DNA of 64,000 nt, taken from contig NC_079243.1 in the NCBI RefSeq assembly GCF_028009165.1, positions 4,960,001 through 5,024,000 on the forward strand. The letters are read 5' to 3'. Positions 12,598 to 24,109 of this stretch are shown in pieces. The translations under genes were made by a program, and so were the position numbers. Below the pieces are notes generated by a model. It made no database searches and was not told where the DNA came from. It worked only from the letters and a program-made list of their open reading frames with translations. Numbering within the stretch: position 1 is the first letter of the stretch; each line of letters opens with the position of its first letter. The stretch is from Akanthomyces muscarius (lineage: Eukaryota; Ascomycota; Sordariomycetes; Hypocreales; Cordycipitaceae).

Positions 12598-13447
12598 ACG
12601 GAAAGCCCACAGCTTCGTTTGAATACAGAGGCGATAGGCTGAGACGTGGCCGGCGAAAACAGTGTTGCCTTTCAAGCGAGCATATATTGATAGACATTCT
12701 TACAGCGATGCAACGGGAACAAACTATAATTACACATTATTTACCACATTGCGGTCGTTGAGTATCGCTTGCGGACGGAGGAGCGGGCGTTACAAGTCCC
12801 AGTATCAGCACGGAGTACTCTCGGGGATAATCGGGCTGGCCTCAAGGCTGTGTCAGCCCAAAATATCCCTGCCGGGTTTTAAAATATCACAGTGCATAGA
12901 AGACGTGGCAAGGATTGATGCTTTATGAAGAGAGAGCCAGCCACGCCCGGAGGTCGCAGGCTGCTGGGGAGTGAAGAGAGAAGCTGTTTGGCTGGGCGAC
13001 GGGGTGATGTTGCATCACCAAAGTGGGCGGTGCAAGAGCTGGATAGTAATATCTGACCCCGCTAGGGCGGCGCAGGGACGCAAATGCTGGGGTGAAGCTG
13101 CGTTAGCGCTGCTATTAATATCTAGGCTTGTTTTTAAAATTGAGTGTATTTTACGTCGAGGCAAAGGACGGGCCTGTTGATAGTAGATTTGCCACAAAGG
13201 TCGGTGAAATACATCAGTTAAAGAGCACAATGTAGACGAGAGAGGCAACTGCGTACGAGCGTATCTACCGATGCTAGTTCTGAATGTAAGATGACTGTGA
13301 TTGATTAGCAGTGCAGGACAAAGAGTGCCCAGCCCAGCGCCCCAAAGAGGCATCTATCGACGCTCGGGTGGGGGAACCATATTACTGGCCCTGTAACCAT
13401 TAGATAACTACTGGCACGGAGTACCTTGGGGCCAGCCTTTACTTTCC
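12598..13447. other. Intergenic region
   Basis: No gene is supported here. It contains two copies of a CGGAGTAC motif (12811 and 13417), which also recurs near 61.6-62.0 kb. Open frames in this stretch are short and have no recognisable motifs. Confidence 0.5.
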
Positions 13448-13636
13448 TCAACCCTGTACCAGGCCTTTGTTTCCGCGTGCGAAAGCCGCCAAGATGCGAT
13501 CATCAGCACTAGGGTTGACGGCCGGGTACATGGTAGGCTGGCCAAAGCTGGCCGGGGTGCTCTGCTTATGGGCTTCTGTTAAATAGCTCTGAGGCCTCAC
13601 CACTCTGTAGTTCCTGGGAAAGGTTTCGATCGCCAT
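13448..13636 (-). CDS. Small hypothetical protein, 62 residues
   Basis: This single-exon open frame encodes a 62-residue soluble-looking protein beginning MAIETFPRNYRVVRPQSYL and ending ARGNKGLVQG. Composition is balanced (Pro, Ala, Arg, Gln), with no signal peptide or membrane segment. The sequence looks protein-like rather than the skewed translation of non-coding DNA, and the frame stands alone with no larger gene on the other strand. I do not recognise a family. It lies 137 bases from the start of the divergent membrane-protein gene, so they would share a promoter. Confidence is low because short open frames arise by chance. Confidence 0.35.
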   Translation of the reverse strand: MAIETFPRNYRVVRPQSYLTEAHKQSTPASFGQPTMYPAVNPSADDRILAAFARGNKGLVQG

Positions 13637-13772
13637 TTTCCCAAGGCAGAGAGTTCTTTTATTTATTTATTTTTATTTGTGAGACTGGTTCGTCCACTTG
13701 CGCCTCTGGTTCGCGCCACCCAATAGATCGGATCGAACTACTGGTACACGACTCAATTCTACGCCCACACTT

Positions 13773-15117
13773 ATGAGATACACCACACTCGCTGCGGCTG
13801 CGGCGGCGGCGGTGGCTGGTCCTGTTGCCGCCGCCGCCGACGAAATGACGTGGACGCCGGCCACGCAGACGCAGTACTTGCCGCCCGTCGCGGGTTTCAC
13901 TCTCCGACCGACACCCGCGCTGCGTGTGCCGCGCCCCGGACTTGTCCTCCGAGACGACGATGACGACGACGACGACGAAGATGATGATGATCGTGCCGGA
14001 AAAATCACACACGGCACGGCCACCACAACGGCGGGAACGGCGGCCCGAAGCAGTGGCTCGAGTACAAGTACGCCAAGGCCGTCTAATACGTGCGGCTGGG
14101 ACAAGAATGGAGGTGAGCATAGCCATGAGAGGAAAGTCCTTGGAGAGCGGCAGCTGACCAGAGGGTTGTAGGTGGTTTCTATGCATGTAGCGATTCGAGA
14201 TCCTCATGCCAGTACACAAACGGCGTCGTGGGGTGCTGTTCGGGGGATAACTGTAGAAAGATACCCAAGCAGTGCGTGGCGCAGACCAAGGAATGTGACT
14301 CCGACGACAATGGCGGCACGTTGTGCTGGTAAGTTTTGGGCAGTGAAGACGGCGGTATCTCGTGGAACTGACTGTCGACAGCCACCATTCTTCGGCCCCG
14401 GCATGTTATACGTGGCTCATCTCGACATCCACCGCCGGCAAGCAGGAGACGTACTCGCTCCTCGGCTGCACCGACAAGCCCGGCACTGGCACGCTTCTCC
14501 CCACCGATCCGGCCAGCAGCAGCAGTAGCAGTAGCGGTGGTGGCGGCAAGACCAACATCGGCGCCATTGTCGGCGGCGTCATTGGCGGTATCCTGGCGCT
14601 GCTCGGCATCGCGCTGTTTGCGTGGTACTTTATGAGGCAACGACGACGCGGGCGGCAAGAGCACCAGGCTGCTGCTGCTGCTGCACTCAGCAGACAGCAG
14701 CGCGAGTCGGGCGCGTCGTGGACAGAGGAAGGCAGCGAGAAGCACCAGCAGACGGCAATGTATGCCAACAGCGTGCCGCGACGAAAGGAAGTGCCAGGTA
14801 CTGGCGAGGCCGCCCTGGCAGCCGGTGCGTGCGCCAGTCCGGCGACGACCATGACGACGACGACGGATCGCGCGGGCACGAGCTCTCCGAGCGAGCGGCA
14901 CCTGGCGTACTCGGTGTCGAGCGCCAGCCAGACGGGCAGTAGCAGCTTCGGGACCGCGGGCGTGGTGTCGAATCTGTCGACTGTGCCGCCGCCGCTGGAA
15001 GGTGTCGTGGAAGCGCCGGATACGGGCCTGCCGCCGCAGGAGAGCGGCGCGCCGGTGGAGGTGCAGGGGACGACGCTGACAAGGGACACGATGCAGAATC
15101 GGGCGGAGCTTCCGTAG
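13773..15117 (+). CDS. Cys-rich, Ser-rich single-pass plasma-membrane protein
   Basis: This is a predicted cell-surface protein, possibly a wall or stress sensor. Exons are 13773-14112, 14172-14328 and 14382-15117, giving 410 residues. A signal peptide (MRYTTLAAAAAAAVAGPVAA) is followed by a run of acidic residues at about residue 64 (DDDDDDDDEDDDD). A Thr/Ser segment and a cysteine-rich ectodomain follow (CGWDKNGGGFYACSDS, GCCSGDNCRK, GTLCCHHSSAPACYTW). After a polyserine/glycine stalk there is one membrane helix (IGAIVGGVIGGILALLGIALFAWYF) with a basic stop-transfer MRQRRRGR. The Ser/Thr-rich cytoplasmic tail is about 160 residues long. The arrangement resembles fungal WSC/mucin-type sensors, but the cysteine spacing does not match the WSC domain closely, so no family is assigned. 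Exon joins restore the cysteine pattern. Confidence 0.82.
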
Positions 15118-15137
15118 GAGGCTGCGTCATGACGTTA

Positions 15138-15155
15138 TGATATATATATATATAG
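15138..15155. repeat. (TA)n microsatellite
   Basis: A run of alternating TA, about eight units, lies just downstream of the stop codon of the membrane-protein gene, probably in its 3' untranslated region. Confidence 0.9.
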
Positions 15156-15296
15156 ACTTGCGCGAGTAGCCTCGGTTAATGATACCAGGTCGCAGAGCAC
15201 AATGCGGGTTTTCGGATTTTACGAAATTGATAACTTGTTTTCACTGTCGCTTCACATTAATATGTTGTATATGACGAGTCTTATATACACATGCAA

Positions 15297-16228
15297 TCAC
15301 CATGGCTGAATGCCATCGCGGGTGATGACCTTTCCAATGTCGGAATCTCTCTTGCCCTCGATAATGTCCTTGATAAAGCCGCCTCCGAGCGCGGGATCGC
15401 CCGCGCCCATCTTCTTATTGGCTTCTTGGTCACCGCCAAGACGAGTTGCCAGGAATCCAGGCGAAACGGCCCAAGTCTTGACGCCGTCGTCTTTGAGCAT
15501 GCGATGCCATTCTCTGCACAGTACGTTAGCAAATACTCTGCGGGACAAGGTTGAGTGAACTCAGGTGTACCTCATCGTCATATTTAGACCGGCCTTGGAA
15601 GAGCGGTACGACGGCACCATGGTGCGCATCTGCGTCTTGGGCCAGCCCTTGTTGGAGGGCTTGTTGGTGGGCAGCTCGCCATTCTCGGTACCGAGGAGGG
15701 TGGATGTGCTGCTAGTGATGAATAGGAGTCGAGGGTCGCTGGATTGCAGGAGGAGCGGCGCAAAGGTGTGCGTCATGACGTGGGCACTGGTGACGTTGAT
15801 GTCCCAGGCCTTGGCCCAGGCCTCGCGAAGGGAAAGCTCGCCACCAACAACGGAAAAGTCGGGAAGCAGACCTTTTGCAATTCGTTAGCCAAAAGCAAGC
15901 TCGGAATCAGCTTATGATGAGTGGGCGGCGTAATACCAGCGTTGTTGACGAGAACGTCAATGCGGCCGTATCTGCTCTTGATGAGCTCCGCAGCGTCCTC
16001 AATGGACTTGTCGGACGAAACGTCAATCTCTAAAGGCGTGGTGGTGGAAGTAGCTGAGGGCAAGGCGCGCGCGATTTCCTCGGCGGCGGCTTGTGCCTGC
16101 GCAAGCTTGCGGGCGGACAGGATGATCTCGTAGCTAGCCTGCTGTGAGCCAACAATGGCCTTGACGGCCTCGAGGCCGATACCAGCGGCCGCGCCGGTAA
16201 TGAGAACAATCTTTTTATCTACCGCCAT
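15297..16228 (-). CDS. Short-chain dehydrogenase/reductase
   Basis: This is an NAD(P)-dependent oxidoreductase of the classical SDR family with unknown substrate. Exons are 16228-15937, 15871-15571 and 15513-15297, giving 269 residues, close to the usual 250-280. The cofactor motif TGAAAGIG is at residues of about 12-19, and the structural NNAG is split by the first intron. The Ser-bearing strand reads LLFITSSTS, and the catalytic Tyr/Lys pair is YRSSK. The product therefore has a complete active site. The C-terminus (PGFLATRLGGDQEANKKMGAGDP) is the substrate lid. I chose the start at MAVDKK; an in-frame ATG ten codons upstream (16258) is possible but adds an atypical basic leader. The neighbours are unrelated and no cluster is evident. 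Confidence 0.92.
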
Positions 16229-17714
16229 AGTTTTTTTTCTCGAGAGTATATATTTCACAAATCATATGTCAAGATCAAGATTGGTCCGTGGGAATTGAAC
16301 ACGGGACGACGGCTAATATAGCGCCCGCACGAGCTCTAGCTTATAGGCGACCCCTCTATATTCCCTTCAGACCAAAGAGGAGGAGGAGGAGGGGTGATTG
16401 GAGGCTGATGTAACCTCTGTGCTTACATCTGCATGGCGGTGGTGGACGAGAAGCACGAGCGCCGCCAATAAGGCTGTCGATCGCAAAATGCCGGCTTACT
16501 GGTCTTTGCTCCGGATGGGGAGCATTACGGCAGTAGTATCGCCGACCTATGAGACACCTGTTTAGCGACATCGCGAGATATCAGTGACGGGACAGGGCGA
16601 AGGAGGATGGTCTTTTCTTGATTGGTCTAGACTGGAAAGGTGACAGCACCCCCACGACATGGCTGCGGCTCCATCGTGGCAGCTAACCGGTGAGCAAGCC
16701 GCTTATGCGCGCCGCCTCACCGGGATCGGCGTTGTTAGTTTGGCCCGAAACAGCGCATCTCTTTGGGCTTGCTTACATGAAGCTGCGAGCCCCGCGGCGA
16801 GATGCCTGCATGTCTGAGCAGACTCTTCTACGCGAAATGTTGCGCTGTCTGTGCTGCAGTTTCGTGGCCTTTGGGTTATTGTGCTTCCTGCATCTACCAA
16901 GTGCTGTGCATGCCCTGCTCCGGCCAATATGCGAGGCTGTAATCGGTTACGTCGACGACTCCTCATCAGTGGGACAGGCCATGTAACCTACAATTAGCCC
17001 CTGCATTAAAATTCTTTCGCGTGGTCTGCCAACTGGATCCAGGACAGTAAGGTTGGAATTCTCGATTGCTTCGCGCAGTAAATGAAAGATGTCGATTGAA
17101 AAGAAGTGAAGCAATCGGGGCATTCTCAAGTTTGTGAAGGTTGCATTACCCTTCAGGTACTAACTAACGTTATTGGCAACAGCAAACTCTCCCCTATCGA
17201 GTTGGTGACTTGGAGACCTTTTATATTAATAGGACTAAGCAATACTTATTAATCCTATTTAGGATAGTGCAATGGGCGCTATTCAGTTCATCAGGCCTTT
17301 AAATGTATTTGCCATAAACAGAATGCAGTATTCAGGCAGTTGCAAGTCGTTTGAAGGCAGCAGACACCTCCAGTCAGAAATGCTAGGCGGCCCCTCCACT
17401 GAAGTAGTGGTGTAAAGGCGCTGTAGCGCAACTGTACCGCGGCTGTCCGCTATTGCTCCTACCATTGATTACATTGCCCTGAAGGGTAGGCGAACGAAAC
17501 TAATGTTGACGTGCAAGTTAGGCCAAAGATGGATCTTGGTTCGAAATACGATCCCGGCTACGGGTCAACGTAGGAAGTCTGGCCCATCTTTGCCAGGGTC
17601 ACGGAACAGATGTGCAGCCTGGGCGCCATATTCTCGTGCGCGAGAGCAACCCATGATCACCTTGACAAGCTCTTTAGACTATAGAGCAGTCTTGTAGCAC
17701 AAGCATTATTTGCT
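16229..17714. other. Intergenic region with a degenerate tRNA-like stretch
   Basis: Most of this 1.5 kb shows nothing recognisable. At about 16284-16355, read on the minus strand, a stretch contains GTTCAATTCCCA and partly complementary ends (GGTC...GACC). It resembles a tRNA T-arm and acceptor, but the stems do not pair properly. From about 17220 to 17280 the sequence is AT-rich. Confidence 0.4.
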
Positions 17715-19469
17715 TCAATCGGTTTTCTCAAACCCCCACATCTCCGCGACATCAGCTAAACCGTCTATAATTACCGTCTGATAACTGGTCACCTTGGCAA
17801 AAGGCCATGGCCAGTACACGCCTTCTAGACTTTCCTCCCCGCGTTGGACAGTAAACCGAAAATCCATCCCCAAGCCCGATTTGCACTTTTCCACGGAGCC
17901 GCCACGAGCCAGTATATTGTCACCGTTGCGAAGGCCCGCAGCCTCGGCTCTGGAACCCGGCGCCAGCCCCTCAACGATGCCGGTGTCCAGGGATCGGTAG
18001 TGAAAGCCAACATCCAAACGCTCCTGTTCAGCCGCCTGCAGCATTGCCTGCTTACCTGCTATTGTGACGATAGGCTCTGCATCGCTGGGGGTGAGGAGAT
18101 CACCTTCCATCATGGCGGACAAGTGCGTGTCAACCATGTCCTTTCCTAGCGGCGGGTACGAGCCTGTCGCCACCCAGTAAAATTAATCAGGTCGCCGGCA
18201 TAATGTTTTTCGACAATGGGTATGACAGGGTCTAGAAAGTTGGGCCGCTGAGCTGGATGACCAGCCAACTTGGCCCTGCTTGCGTTGCGAAGTTGTGCTT
18301 CCGGCAGGAACAAATATACAAATCCTCGCTTATATAGTAGACGGAAGCTATCACTGTTATTCGGCTGCTGTTTGAGAGGGGTACGGACGAGAGGGCTTGT
18401 GTACTACGTTATAGGATACTGATCGAGCAGTTGACCAAAGTACTCGACACCCATGACGTCTGCGCGTACAACAGATATAGAGCATGAAATTCGGCGATGC
18501 CTGTAAACGGGTCAATGATTCAGTATAGTTAGAAACACACTAGTAACAAAATACCTTCAATAAACCAAAAATTCTGATAGCCATCTGACTTACCCCCTAG
18601 ATAAGCCCAATTGCGCACCATTTTGTGCGTCATGTAGTGAACGAGATCGGCGCTGTGACGTGGTTTGTCTTCGTCGCTATACTGAATGAGATAGCAAGAG
18701 GTAAAATTGAACGCCGAATAACCCCGTGCCGCCTTGCGAATGTAAACCTTGCTCGCAGCGTCGGGATCCTGAAATAACGACCTCGTGTACAGTAATATGT
18801 CCGCGTTGTACTTTTTCGCAGGCTCAAAACAGGTTGGAAGCTCGCCAAGCCAGTGTATAAAAGGCATTACTGTGTCGTCGCCGCTGGCAGGGTCCCTGGT
18901 GGTGGATTCCTGCGCCGGGAAGCTCACAATAGGGCCGGCCATGAGCACGGTCCCCAGATACATGTAGTTCGGTCCTGTATTTGTGCTTTGCACCTCCCCT
19001 TCGGCGAAGCTCCATGGCCCGCGCGTGCCGGGCGGTGCTAGGGAGAGATCCCAGTCAACGAACAATGCGGAATTCACGGCAGGAACCAGTGACCTACGCC
19101 AATAAGACCGCCCTGGTCGCAGCATACCTCCGTATATGCATGCATTTTGTCGTTGACGGTCGCTACTTTGGGCGTCACGTCCTGGACGAGGACGACGTCG
19201 CCTACCGTATCGCGGCCCAGCGTGCAGCTCAACGACCCCTTGTCAGAATCTGTGAGCGAAATGTCCAAAGGCCCGATGTCATCTGTCACTTGCGCGTTGG
19301 AGACTGTGTACGGGTGAGGAGGGGTACCGCCTACGGGCTCGAGGCAGAAAAGCAGCTGGCGCAATTTTCGCTCTCGGGATTCGAGCGTAATAGTCACTTG
19401 CAATCGACTCAAAGCAGGTCCATCGGCACTTCTGGGCTGGAGAAGAATATCGTATTTTGGCGCCGCCAT
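17715..19469 (-). pseudogene. Decayed M61-type peptidase with C-terminal PDZ-like domain
   Basis: This is a broken copy of a fungal peptidase M61 (glycyl aminopeptidase-like) gene. The first segment (19469 to about 19077) starts MAAPKYDILLQPRSADG and carries the N-terminal beta domain, ending at GVGHWFLP before a stop. A frame change then leads to VDWDLSLAPPGTRGPWSF and on through the catalytic region to 18529. At the position of the zinc motif HExxH the text reads HKMVR, so both the catalytic Glu and the second His are lost. After a plausible intron the frame shifts again at about 18450, where GVEYFGQLLDQY continues in another frame. A TAG follows, and a further shift near 18180 leads into the PDZ-like end (VEGLAPGSRAEAAGLRNGDNIL). 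Three frame changes, one stop and lost catalytic residues make function very unlikely. Confidence 0.8.
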
Positions 19470-19915
19470 TCTGGATGGCATATGGCAACGTCTGCTGTGT
19501 TTGGTTTTAGACGAAAAAATCGGGGTATGTCCGCGTTGGCAGCATGTCACTTCGATCGGGCTCCAACAATTACGAATACGGGAGCTGCGCCGAGCGGGCA
19601 GCTGAGCGACAGGGTCTCAGCATTTGAGCTGCCAAGAATTGGCTAGCTCATTCCATCGACGCCACAAAAACGGTTCAATTGAGCAGTGTTTGCCAGCTCC
19701 TTTGTATTTGCAAGATATTCCATCACGATTTTTTGTTTGTCAAAATCACTTGCGCTGATCGCCGGATAGCTGCTGAATCGCACGGGGACATTGGACATAT
19801 CGCAGGCCGCCGTGGTTCCTGCCCTAGCTTCACCGATACCGTCATCCAGGGGCTCACTCAATACCGCCTTTAAAAGGAGACTCAACTGAACCTGTTCAAC
19901 AAAACAACGAGCACG

Positions 19916-21046
19916 ATGAGCTCCAAAGACGGCGAATCTGGTGCCTCGGCGCCGCGCAAGACGCCCATTCTCGCTCCTACGCCCGAAAGTAAGCCCACGG
20001 CTCGCGCCGAGCTTACCGCCGACCAGCAGGCCAAGTACGAAGCGCTCCTCATCAAGGCCAAGTCTTGGACGGACGTGACCTGCGATAAGGAAAAAGAAAA
20101 ATCCGGTCCCATACTTGACCGGGAGCGCGCCTGGTTGACCCGCGACTGTCTCCTGCGCTACCTCCGCGCGACCAAGTGGAATGTCGACGATGCGGCTAAG
20201 CGTGTGCAGGGCACGCTCGGCTGGCGCCGCGAGTATGGCCTCGACGACTTTACGCCCGACTACATCTCCCCCGAGCAGGAGACGGGCAAGCAAATCATTG
20301 TGGGCTACGACAAGATGGGCCGTCCGTGCCAGTACCTCAACCCGGGACGGCAGAACACGGACGCGAGCCCGCGGCAGATCCACCACCTGTTCTACATGGT
20401 TGAGCGCGTAACGGACATGATGCCCGCGGGCGTCGAGCAGCTGAGTCTGATGATTAACTTCAAACCGAGCAAGAAGAGGCAGAATACTAGCGTGCCCGTG
20501 TCGACGGCACGCGAGGTGCTGCACATTCTCCAGAACCACTATCCAGAGCGTCTGGGCAAGGCACTGATTATCAACGGTACGTGAACTTGTGCTGCAGAGA
20601 TTTCCGCGGACAATCACTGATGGACTACAGTACCCTGGATTGTCTGGGGCTTCTTCAAAATCATTACGCCTTTTATCGACCCGGTCACGCGCGACAAGCT
20701 CAAGTTCAACGAGGACATGAAGCAGTACGTTCCTGCCGAGCAGCTCTGGAGCGAGGACTGGGCCGGCCAGATGAACTTTGACTACGATCACGACACGTAC
20801 TGGCCCGCACTCAACGAGCTCTGTGAGCAGCGTCGCGAGGCCAAGATGGCGCGCTGGGCTGCGGCCGGGAAAGTCATTGGCGAGTCCGAGGACTACCTCG
20901 CGGGTGGCAACGACACCAGCGTCACCGGCTTCACCTACGGGGCTAGCGGTGGAAAGGTTTGCTTGGAGGAACAGATGGTGGCGACGACTCTGGATGAAAA
21001 GGCGCCCGTGACGGAGGCAGAACCTCAGGCTGCGGTGACGGCGTAG
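19916..21046 (+). CDS. CRAL-TRIO (Sec14-like) phospholipid transfer protein, PDR16-type
   Basis: This is a cytosolic lipid-binding protein of the Sec14 superfamily, which in yeast (Pdr16/Sfh3) exchanges phosphatidylinositol or sterol and affects azole tolerance. Exons are 19916-20576 and 20631-21046, giving 358 residues. The intron splits the strongly conserved ALIING|VPWIVWGFFKIITPFIDP, and the frame is restored exactly. The N-terminal CRAL-TRIO-N helices include LLRYLRATKWNVDDAAKRV. The lipid-binding lobe includes GRPCQYLNPGR, LSLMINFKPSKK, REVLHILQNHYPERLGKA and VTRDKLKFNEDM. The C-terminus is acidic and variable. It lies head to head with the decayed peptidase, whose loss would leave this promoter free. 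The assignment to the PDR16 branch rests on the NHYPERLGKALIIN...PWIVWGFFK signature. Confidence 0.92.
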
Positions 21047-21612
21047 GTGCGATGGAAGTTAGCTATGGAATGTCATTTTTTACGGTATTTGTACAATCGT
21101 GATAAACTAGACACAGTTATTTAGATATAATAGAGCTCGTGCATATTGAAAAAAAAAAAGAAGAACAAAAGAAGAAACAGCAGCAACAAACCAGATGCAA
21201 TATGTTGGCCGTTTCTGGCCTCCTGCCTTCTTCTCGAGCAGAGACGCATTAAGCCTCAAGCCGTCTCCGGAAACAACTTGACATTTCCACAACTGTTAGC
21301 ACTGTGACACTCATACGAAAACACGAAGAATGGTCTCGGTACAACTATCTGGCACTACTCATTGATCGTGTAGGTTGCTGATCTTGCTGAGAGGCTGTTC
21401 CGCTGTGCTACCGGGGCGAGGTAGCGCGCCACAGGGAGGCTCGCCAGCCCCGCCAAGCTGCCTGTGTGCGCCACACCAAGAAAAAGTCGCCCAAGCTAAG
21501 AAATTTGCAGTCCAGAGCTCCAGCACCAAGAAAGTACTTTGATCAAACGAAACGGCGCGAGAGCTTCATCCCTAAAACACCGGAGACAACGAGACATATT
21601 TTCTTGCCTAGC
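21047..21612. other. Intergenic region
   Basis: This is the 3' end of the CRAL-TRIO gene and the 5' leader of the RRP41 gene, with poly-A/G stretches at about 21148-21190. No additional gene is supported. Confidence 0.5.
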
Positions 21613-22495
21613 ATGCCATTGGATACCTCCACATACTCCCTGGCGCTCCTGCGCGTCGATGGACGCCGCTGGAACGAGCTTCGTCGCCTGCACGCCCTCA
21701 TCCGCACCCAGGACGCCGCCGACGGCTCCTCGTACCTCGAGATGGGCCACACCAAGGTCATGTGCGTCGTGTCTGGTCCGTCGGAGCAGCAGCAGAACCA
21801 AAGGCGAGGCGGCCAGGCCAACAATGCGTCGCGCGACGGAGCGACGGTCAATGTCAACATTATCGTGGCTGGTTTCTCCAGCGTCGACCGCAAGAAGCGC
21901 GGGCGCAACGACAAGTGAGTGGAAGAAAACCAGGACCTGCTGGTAGTGGCAAGGGTGTGTATACTGATGACAGATATCTAGGCGCACACAGGAAATGGAA
22001 ATTACGATTGCGAATGCCTTTTCGTCGAACCTGCACACCCACATCTTTCCTCACTCGAGCATCTCCATCTCCCTCCACGTCCTGTCGCAGGACGGCTCGC
22101 TGCTCGCCGCTCTCCTCAACGCCACCACGCTCGCCCTGATTGACGCCGGCATTCCCATGTCCGACTACATATCCGCCTGCACAGCGGGCTCGACGTCGTC
22201 GTTTGCCGCTGGCGACGACGCGGCCGACCCGCTGCTCGACCTGAACAACCAGGAAGAGCAGGAGCTGCCGTACCTCACCGTGGCGACGCTGGGCGACAGC
22301 GATCGCGTGGTGGTGATGGCGTGCGAGAGCCGCATCCAGGTCAGCCGCTTCGAGGGCATGCTGGTGGTGGGCATTGATGGGTGCAAGCAGGTCAAGAAGT
22401 TTCTGGATAGTGTGGTCAAGAACAAGGGTGGCAAGATGATTCGTGAAGGGGCGATACAGAAGAGCGACACGATGGTCATGGACTTGGACGAGTAA
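21613..22495 (+). CDS. rrp41: Exosome complex subunit Rrp41/Ski6
   Basis: This is an RNase PH-like ring subunit of the nuclear and cytoplasmic RNA exosome, needed for 3'-5' RNA processing. Exons are 21613-21914 and 21982-22495, giving 271 residues, slightly longer than the yeast protein. The N-terminus MPLDTSTYSLALLRVDGRRWNELRR is typical, followed by SSYLEMGHTKVMCVVSGP. The intron join gives DRKKRGRNDK|RTQEMEITI. The second half has LLAALLNATTLALIDAGIPM and a family-typical C-terminal sheet. Insertions rich in Gln/Asn (residues of about 56-70) and acidic residues (about 185-205) are extra to the core. Eukaryotic Rrp41 is catalytically inactive, and nothing here contradicts that. The stop lies only 122 bases from the convergent protein disulfide isomerase gene. 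Confidence 0.94.
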
Positions 22496-22617
22496 ACGAA
22501 GAAGAGAAAATCATGACCTGATGAGATACGGCACCTATATTTACGGCTTACAACTACAGAAACAATCACCGTTCGCGACGCGGCTGCGTCTCTGTTGCAG
22601 CCGCATTCTGGTGTCTT

Positions 22618-24109
22618 TTACAACTCATCGTGCTCCTCGGTGGCCTCCTCGACCTTGGGCTCCTCCTCAGTCTTGGGCTGCTCCTTGGCCTGCTCCTCCG
22701 CCTCTTCCACATCCTCCACGATACCCTTGGGGAGCTTCATCTTGGCCCCCTCGCCCATGCGGATGACGTCCACCCACGCCTCGACGCTGACGGCACCAAA
22801 GTCGCCCTCGTACTTGCGCCACCAGTTGCGGCGCACATTGATGGCGATGAGCTCCACCGGGTTGGCGGCCTCGAGCTTCGCGCGGACTACGGAGTCGACG
22901 CTGTCGGGGACGGCAATGAAGGGAAACACCTTGCGCTGGCCCTGGAGGTACTTTGTGTTGAGCTGGGAGAGCGAGTCGATGGCCTTTTTGCTCTCGGGGG
23001 TCTCGGAGTCGGGGACGAGAGCCAGGATGCAGGTGTGGGACTTTGGCTGGAGGCACTTTTCGGCGACTTCTTGCTTGCTAGAGGCGGTAGGAATAACGAT
23101 GACTTGAGGAGTGGAAGCAGCAGGAGGGGCCTCGTCGCTAGTTTCGGCCTCCTTGACCGGTTCTTCCTTGTCTTCGGCCTTGGGTGGCTTGTCCTCGGCC
23201 TCCTTTGCCTTGTCACTCTTTTCGGTCTTGGGCTTCTCGTCCTTCTTGGGCTTCTTCTTCTTGGCGCCCTTGGCCTTGGCCGGGGCCGGGTCTGGGTTGG
23301 GCTCGCCGGCCTGGCTCAGAAACTTGACCATGTCGGCCTTCTTCATCTCGCCCTCGTAAACGACGGGCTCCTGGCCCTCGCCGCCTGGCACTAAGACTAG
23401 CGTAGGAAACTTTTTAATGCCAAACTGTGCCACTGCTGCCGACTCCTTGTCTCGAATTTGTGCGATGCCAATGACGCCGAGGTAATCAATGGCGATGCTG
23501 CGCAGGAGCGCGCTCGTAGTGCCCTTGTCCGTGAAGAGGATGGCCTTGGGGCCGTCGGCGCTGGCGAGGAAGCCGTCGAGGTCCTTGTCCGTGACGCGCG
23601 TGACGTGGTTGTTGATCTTGGCGGCAACGGCCTCGACAATGGCGCCGGCCGTGCGACCGCCGTTGTAGTCCTCAATCACAGGGCGGCCGGCCTTTTTGCC
23701 GGGCCGCACCAGCTTGAGCGTGGGGAAGCCCTTGACGCCCATGGAGCCGCAGAACTGCTTGTTGGCGTCGTCGTCGCAGTCAATGGCGGCGACCTTGGCC
23801 AGACCGTCGAGCTGGCTGGCGGCCTTTTCGTAGGCGGGTTTGAGGCTCTGACAGTGGCCGCACCATGGCGCATAGAATTCGACGATCTAGGTTGCGTGCA
23901 AACGCCCGTGTTAGTGGTGGGATGCGCATGAGAGAAGGTATAAGACGTTGTCTCACCGAAGTGTAGTTGGAGCGGTTAATCAATCGGTCAAAAGACTTGG
24001 CGTCGACCTGCAGAACACGCGAATTCTTGCTGTACATGCCGGCCGCCCATGCTGTCGGCACTGTGGCTAGAAGCACGGTGAGCGCGGTGGTGACGGCGTG
24101 CTGGTGCAT
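22618..24109 (-). CDS. Protein disulfide isomerase, thioredoxin domain plus ER retention
   Basis: This is an ER-lumen oxidoreductase for disulfide formation and exchange (P5/Mpd1-like group). Exons are 24109-23957 and 23886-22618, giving 473 residues. A signal peptide (residues 1-22, ending TAWA) is followed by a thioredoxin domain with the active site APWCGHCQ at residues 57-64. The intron falls just before IVEFYAPWCGHC. A second thioredoxin-like region (residues of about 165-260) contains no CxxC and is probably non-catalytic. A highly charged Lys/Glu linker (AKKKKPKKDEKPKTEKSDK and following) separates it from a third folded region (residues of about 320-420). The protein ends in an acidic tail and HDEL, the canonical ER retrieval signal. 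Single-CGHC proteins with this long charged linker are typical of filamentous ascomycetes. Confidence 0.94.

Noticed and set aside
16284..16355. tRNA gene on the minus strand
   Set aside because: A GTTCAATTCCCA stretch and partly complementary ends suggest a tRNA, but the T, D and anticodon stems do not pair and the internal promoter boxes are imperfect.
19643..20791. 382-codon minus-strand frame opposite the CRAL-TRIO gene
   Set aside because: It is the shadow of a clearly conserved plus-strand gene and its translation has no family features.
22630..23394. 254-codon plus-strand frame opposite the disulfide isomerase
   Set aside because: It is the antisense of the charged PDI linker; the Leu/Gly-rich translation is a codon-bias artefact.
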